A stretch of 51,337 bases of DNA from an uncultured Collinsella sp. (lineage in GTDB: Bacteria; Actinomycetota; Coriobacteriia; Coriobacteriales; Coriobacteriaceae). The stretch is taken from positions 1 to 51,337 of the forward strand of contig URPJ01000016.1 in NCBI GenBank assembly GCA_900549745.1, read 5' to 3'. Within the stretch, counting starts at the first letter, position 1; each line of letters starts with the position of its first letter. A model generated the notes under the pieces. That model saw only the letters and a program-made list of their open reading frames with translations, ran no database searches and was not told the DNA's origin. Position numbers and translations under genes: made by a program. This document shows positions 48,438 through 51,337 of this stretch, piece by piece.

Positions 48438-49856
48438 CTAGAAGATCTGGCGCAGGTCTCCTCGGTTGAGGGCTTCGTTGAAGAGGTGCTTGAACACCAC
48501 GCTGCCGTGCAGGCCATCGTGCTCGAACTCGTTAGTCACCCAGGCATGCGAGTTGCCCACGCGGCTGAGCGTATCGAGCTGCAAGCCCGAATCGACGTAC
48601 ATGTCGTCGAAATACACCGCGGCCTGGAGCGGCACCTCGTTGCACGCCAGTCGCTGCGGGTCGTAGATCTTGTCCCAGCTGGTGTCTTCCATCAGCAGGT
48701 CCATGGCGGGTTTGAAGGGCTTGAGCTCGGGCATCTGCTCGAACATCCACGGGAACATTGCCTCGCCGGTAAACATGAGCGGGCGCGCGAGGGTGTCGAA
48801 CTCGGCGCGGTGTGCCTTCTCTTCGGCCGCGGCCCAACCAATGGGCATAGTGTCGCCGTCGGCGTAGATGAACTCCTGCAGTGTCCAGTACAGCGGGTTT
48901 GTACGCGTGTGGGTGCGCTCGAAGGCGCGCATCAAAAAGCTGTCAGATACCGAGGCGCCGCAGGCCAGCGTGCCGTCGCCGTCGGCAAAAGCGTGATCGA
49001 CAATCCAATGCATGCGCTCAAAGCTCGGCTTCATACCAAAGTCGCTGCCCATGAGCTGTAGGCGCTCGACCGTCATCGGTGAGCCGTCGGGCAGCACGGG
49101 CTTCTGGGCCTCGAGCGCATCGGCCAGTGCCGCCACGCGCTCGACGTCGGCGGGGTAGCGGTCGTAATACTGCTGAGTCTTGGCCGCCATGCGCGGGAAG
49201 GTGTGCGCGTAGACCTCGCTTGCGCTCGCTGGCACATGTGGAATGCCGCCGCAGGTAGAGCTCGCCGCCACGCCTTCGGGGAAGAGCGACAGATAGCTCA
49301 ACGTCAAAAAGCCGCCGTAGCTCTGCCCGAGTGTGACCCAGGGCTTGCCGCCAAAGCCCACCAGGCGCAGGTACTCAAAATCGCGCACGATGGAGCTGGC
49401 GAGGTGGCGCTTGAGGAAGTCAGCCTGCGAGCGTGCGGCATCGGAGCCGGCCGCCGTCGCGCGCTCGCCCAGTGCGGCAATCGTGCGCCCGTCCACGCAG
49501 CAACTGCGTCCGGTGCCGCGCTGGTCGGGAAGGACCACGCGGAAGTGCTTGACGGCCTCCTCGATCCAGCCGTCGCTTGTGGGCGACAGCGGACGCGGGC
49601 TCTCGCCGCCGGGGCCGCCCTGCAAAAACAGGAGCAGCGGCAGATCGTCGTTGATGCGGTCGGGCGCGCAAACCACGCGGTAGAAGAGCTTGATGCTCTC
49701 GGGCGCGCCGGCGATTGGTGCCGGCATGGCGCCGCGGCGCATGGTGCTGCCGACGGCCAGGAGCATCGGCTCCAGGCCGCGCCAGTCAAGGGGGACGTCG
49801 ATGCTGTGGTCCTCGACGTAAAGGCCGGGGACGTGGTACGAAGTGATGAGGGCCAT
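48438..49856 (-). CDS. Alpha/beta hydrolase, prolyl aminopeptidase-like (S33)
   Basis: A 472-residue serine peptidase of the S33 family, which removes N-terminal proline or other residues from short peptides. LLFLQGGPGGESPRP is the oxyanion HGGPG-like motif, VVLPDQRGTGRS the conserved loop, and GQSYGGFLTLSYL carries the nucleophile. Late residues MYVDSGLQLD (Asp) and EHDGLHG (His) complete the triad. GGAAGA precedes the ATG at 49856. It is longer than classical prolyl iminopeptidase (about 310) but typical of the larger actinobacterial type. Its location between proB and proA, on the other strand, suggests a proline-supply role, by inference. Confidence 0.85.
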   Translation of the reverse strand: MALITSYHVPGLYVEDHSIDVPLDWRGLEPMLLAVGSTMRRGAMPAPIAGAPESIKLFYRVVCAPDRINDDLPLLLFLQGGPGGESPRPLSPTSDGWIEEAVKHFRVVLPDQRGTGRSCCVDGRTIAALGERATAAGSDAARSQADFLKRHLASSIVRDFEYLRLVGFGGKPWVTLGQSYGGFLTLSYLSLFPEGVAASSTCGGIPHVPASASEVYAHTFPRMAAKTQQYYDRYPADVERVAALADALEAQKPVLPDGSPMTVERLQLMGSDFGMKPSFERMHWIVDHAFADGDGTLACGASVSDSFLMRAFERTHTRTNPLYWTLQEFIYADGDTMPIGWAAAEEKAHRAEFDTLARPLMFTGEAMFPWMFEQMPELKPFKPAMDLLMEDTSWDKIYDPQRLACNEVPLQAAVYFDDMYVDSGLQLDTLSRVGNSHAWVTNEFEHDGLHGSVVFKHLFNEALNRGDLRQIF

Positions 49857-49968
49857 GTGAGTCTTCCGTTCGTTGCGGTGTTTCGGGTTGACCAATTCTA
49901 CCGCCGCGGGCGAGGCCATGCGCAAATCGGCTACCATTGTTGCAAACTTCTAGGAGAAAGGGCCGCCC

Positions 49969-51255
49969 ATGTCGGTCGATATAGCCACGTATGTCCACGA
50001 TCTTGCCGTTGCCGCCAAGGCAGCGTCGGCCTCGCTTGCCACGGCGAGCGATGAGCAGCGCCAGGAGGCCGTGCGCGCCATGGCCGCAGCACTGCGCAAC
50101 GGTGTCGACTCCATCGTCGCCGCCAACGAGCTCGACATGTCCGCCGCGCGCGATGCGGGTACCTCGGCCGGACTGCTCGATCGCCTGCTGCTGACGCCTG
50201 AGCGCGTCGAGGGCATGGCCGCCGGCCTGGAAAAGCTCGCCGAGCTGCCCGATCCCGTGGGCCGCGTGCTCGACCACCGCGTGCTTGCAAGCGGCGTGGA
50301 CCTGACCCGTGTGAGTGTTCCGCTGGGCCTGGTCGCTATGGTCTACGAGGCGCGCCCCAACGTGACGGCCGACGCCGCAGGCATCTGCATCCGTACCGGC
50401 AACGCCTGTATTCTGCGCGGCGGCTCGCTGGCCTATCACTCGTGTGCCATGATCGCCGAGCTGCTGGCCGATGCGCTCGAGGCCAAGGGCTTCCCGCGCG
50501 AGGCCGTGTCGATGATCGAGTCCACCGACCGCGAGGCCACTGGCGAGTTCATGAAGCTCCGCGGCATTGTCGACGTACTCATTCCGCGCGGCGGTGCAGG
50601 CCTGATCCAGCGCTGCGTGCGCGAGTCGCTTGTGCCGGTGATTGAGACGGGCACGGGCAACTGCCACATCTACGTGCATGAATCCGCCGACTTTGATAAG
50701 GCGCTCAACATTATCGTTAATGCCAAGACCCAGCGCGTAGGCGTGTGCAATGCCGCCGAGTCGCTGCTGGTCGACCATGCTGTGGCCGATGCGTTTTTGC
50801 CTGCGGTCGTTGCCGTGCTGCACGATCACGGCGTGCTCATTCACGGCGACGAGGCCACGTGCGCCGCGTGCGCCGACGCCGGCTTTGTGGAGGGCGATGA
50901 CTACGTCGCCGCGACTGAGGAGGACTGGGGTCGCGAGTACCTGGCGCTCGAGATGAGCGTGAAGGTCGTGGCAAACGAGGACCAGGCCATCGCACACATC
51001 AATCGCTACGGCACGATGCACTCCGAGGCCATCGTTGCCGAGGACACGGACGCTTGCGAGCGCTTCCTGGATGCGGTCGATGCCTCGGCCGTGTACGCCA
51101 ACGCCAGCACGCGCTTCACTGACGGCGGCGAGTTTGGCCTGGGCGCCGAGATTGGCATCTCGACCCAAAAGCTCCACGCCCGTGGCCCCTTTGCCGCCGA
51201 GGCCCTCACTACCTACAAATACAAGCTCCGAGGCACCGGCCAGGTCCGCCCCTAA
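49969..51255 (+). CDS. proA: Gamma-glutamyl phosphate reductase
   Basis: Reduces gamma-glutamyl phosphate to glutamate semialdehyde with NADPH, the second step of proline synthesis after ProB. The 428-residue aldehyde-dehydrogenase-fold protein has PLGLVAMVYEARPNVT near residue 120, the GGSLAYHSC cofactor loop, IPRGGAGLIQ, the catalytic Cys in RVGVCNAAESLL, and the C-terminal NASTRFTDGGEFGLGAEIGIST. The ribosome site is AGGAGAAAGG. It runs nearly to the window end. The last 82 bases hold no visible gene or strong terminator. Confidence 0.96.
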   Translation: MSVDIATYVHDLAVAAKAASASLATASDEQRQEAVRAMAAALRNGVDSIVAANELDMSAARDAGTSAGLLDRLLLTPERVEGMAAGLEKLAELPDPVGRVLDHRVLASGVDLTRVSVPLGLVAMVYEARPNVTADAAGICIRTGNACILRGGSLAYHSCAMIAELLADALEAKGFPREAVSMIESTDREATGEFMKLRGIVDVLIPRGGAGLIQRCVRESLVPVIETGTGNCHIYVHESADFDKALNIIVNAKTQRVGVCNAAESLLVDHAVADAFLPAVVAVLHDHGVLIHGDEATCAACADAGFVEGDDYVAATEEDWGREYLALEMSVKVVANEDQAIAHINRYGTMHSEAIVAEDTDACERFLDAVDASAVYANASTRFTDGGEFGLGAEIGISTQKLHARGPFAAEALTTYKYKLRGTGQVRP

Positions 51256-51337
51256 CGACCGCGCAAGAAAAACCGCCACAAATGAACTGCGTCCCGAATC
51301 TTGGCCTTCTTTTATTAGAAGCGAACACTAGGACGCT

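Noticed and set aside
51256..51337. Bases after proA
   Set aside because: No start of a gene, terminator or repeat could be supported in the last 82 bases.

Overview
This is about 51 kb of GC-rich (around 62%) bacterial chromosome, most likely from Collinsella or a close Coriobacteriia relative (Actinomycetota). That assignment is an inference from the dense short-gap gene layout, AAAGGAG-type ribosome sites, ATP-dependent PEP carboxykinase with a lactate permease, two DegV proteins, a coriobacterial-style lone endonuclease-domain protein, and the intergenic palindrome families. There is no rRNA, CRISPR array, prophage or intact transposase. One tRNA (Ala, CGC) is present.

Layout. 0-6.3 kb: tgt (queuosine), a LOG-family hydrolase, a DinJ/YafQ-type toxin-antitoxin pair, a DegV protein, a HAD phosphatase and an M20 dipeptidase. 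6.5-13.1 kb: high-affinity phosphate uptake operon pstSCAB (no phoU follows), an ABC-F ATPase and a Cof-type phosphatase. 13.2-16.7 kb: metal homeostasis, with a DtxR-family regulator and a zinc/cadmium module (ArsR/SmtB sensor, free-standing HMA metallochaperone, P1B ATPase lacking its own HMA domain) under very clear palindromic operators. 16.8-18.6 kb: a lower-GC accessory patch holding a 253-bp inverted-repeat element and a solitary nuclease-like gene. 18.6-24.3 kb: DEDDh exonuclease, His-rich ArsP_2-type metal exporter, UPF0178, HdeD-like membrane protein, nitroreductase with an IdeR/DtxR-like box, and two tandem histidine phosphatases. 24.4-30.7 kb (minus strand): a short DUF1015-like protein, M20 peptidase, serA, serC and a CPA1 antiporter with C-terminal regulatory domains. 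31-44.7 kb: metallophosphatase, polysaccharide flippase, lactate permease, pckA, a B3/4-domain protein with a structured leader, MarR, DegV, an MGMT-family protein, trpS, a WecA/TagO-type transferase, a candidate 6S RNA and a radical SAM activase-like protein. 44.8-51.3 kb: tRNA-Ala, a tail-anchored coiled-coil protein, pncB, proB, a prolyl-aminopeptidase-like hydrolase and proA.

How it fits together. Most genes are core metabolism: serine synthesis (serA/serC), proline synthesis (proB/proA beside a peptidase that may release proline), NAD salvage (pncB), lactate import and gluconeogenesis (lctP/pckA), phosphate import and metal balance. The most unusual content is between genes. Six copies of a flippable CCACCACAAAGG palindrome, two copies of a GTTGCGGTGGAATAG hairpin and a third palindrome group sharing GGGGAC-nn-TCCTT lie downstream of genes. 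There is also a 129-nt near-perfect palindrome, a 123-nt 18-bp-arm inverted repeat, a candidate small RNA with a UCCUCCCC loop, a likely 6S RNA, and a leader with two competing GGGCGC/GCGCCC pairings.
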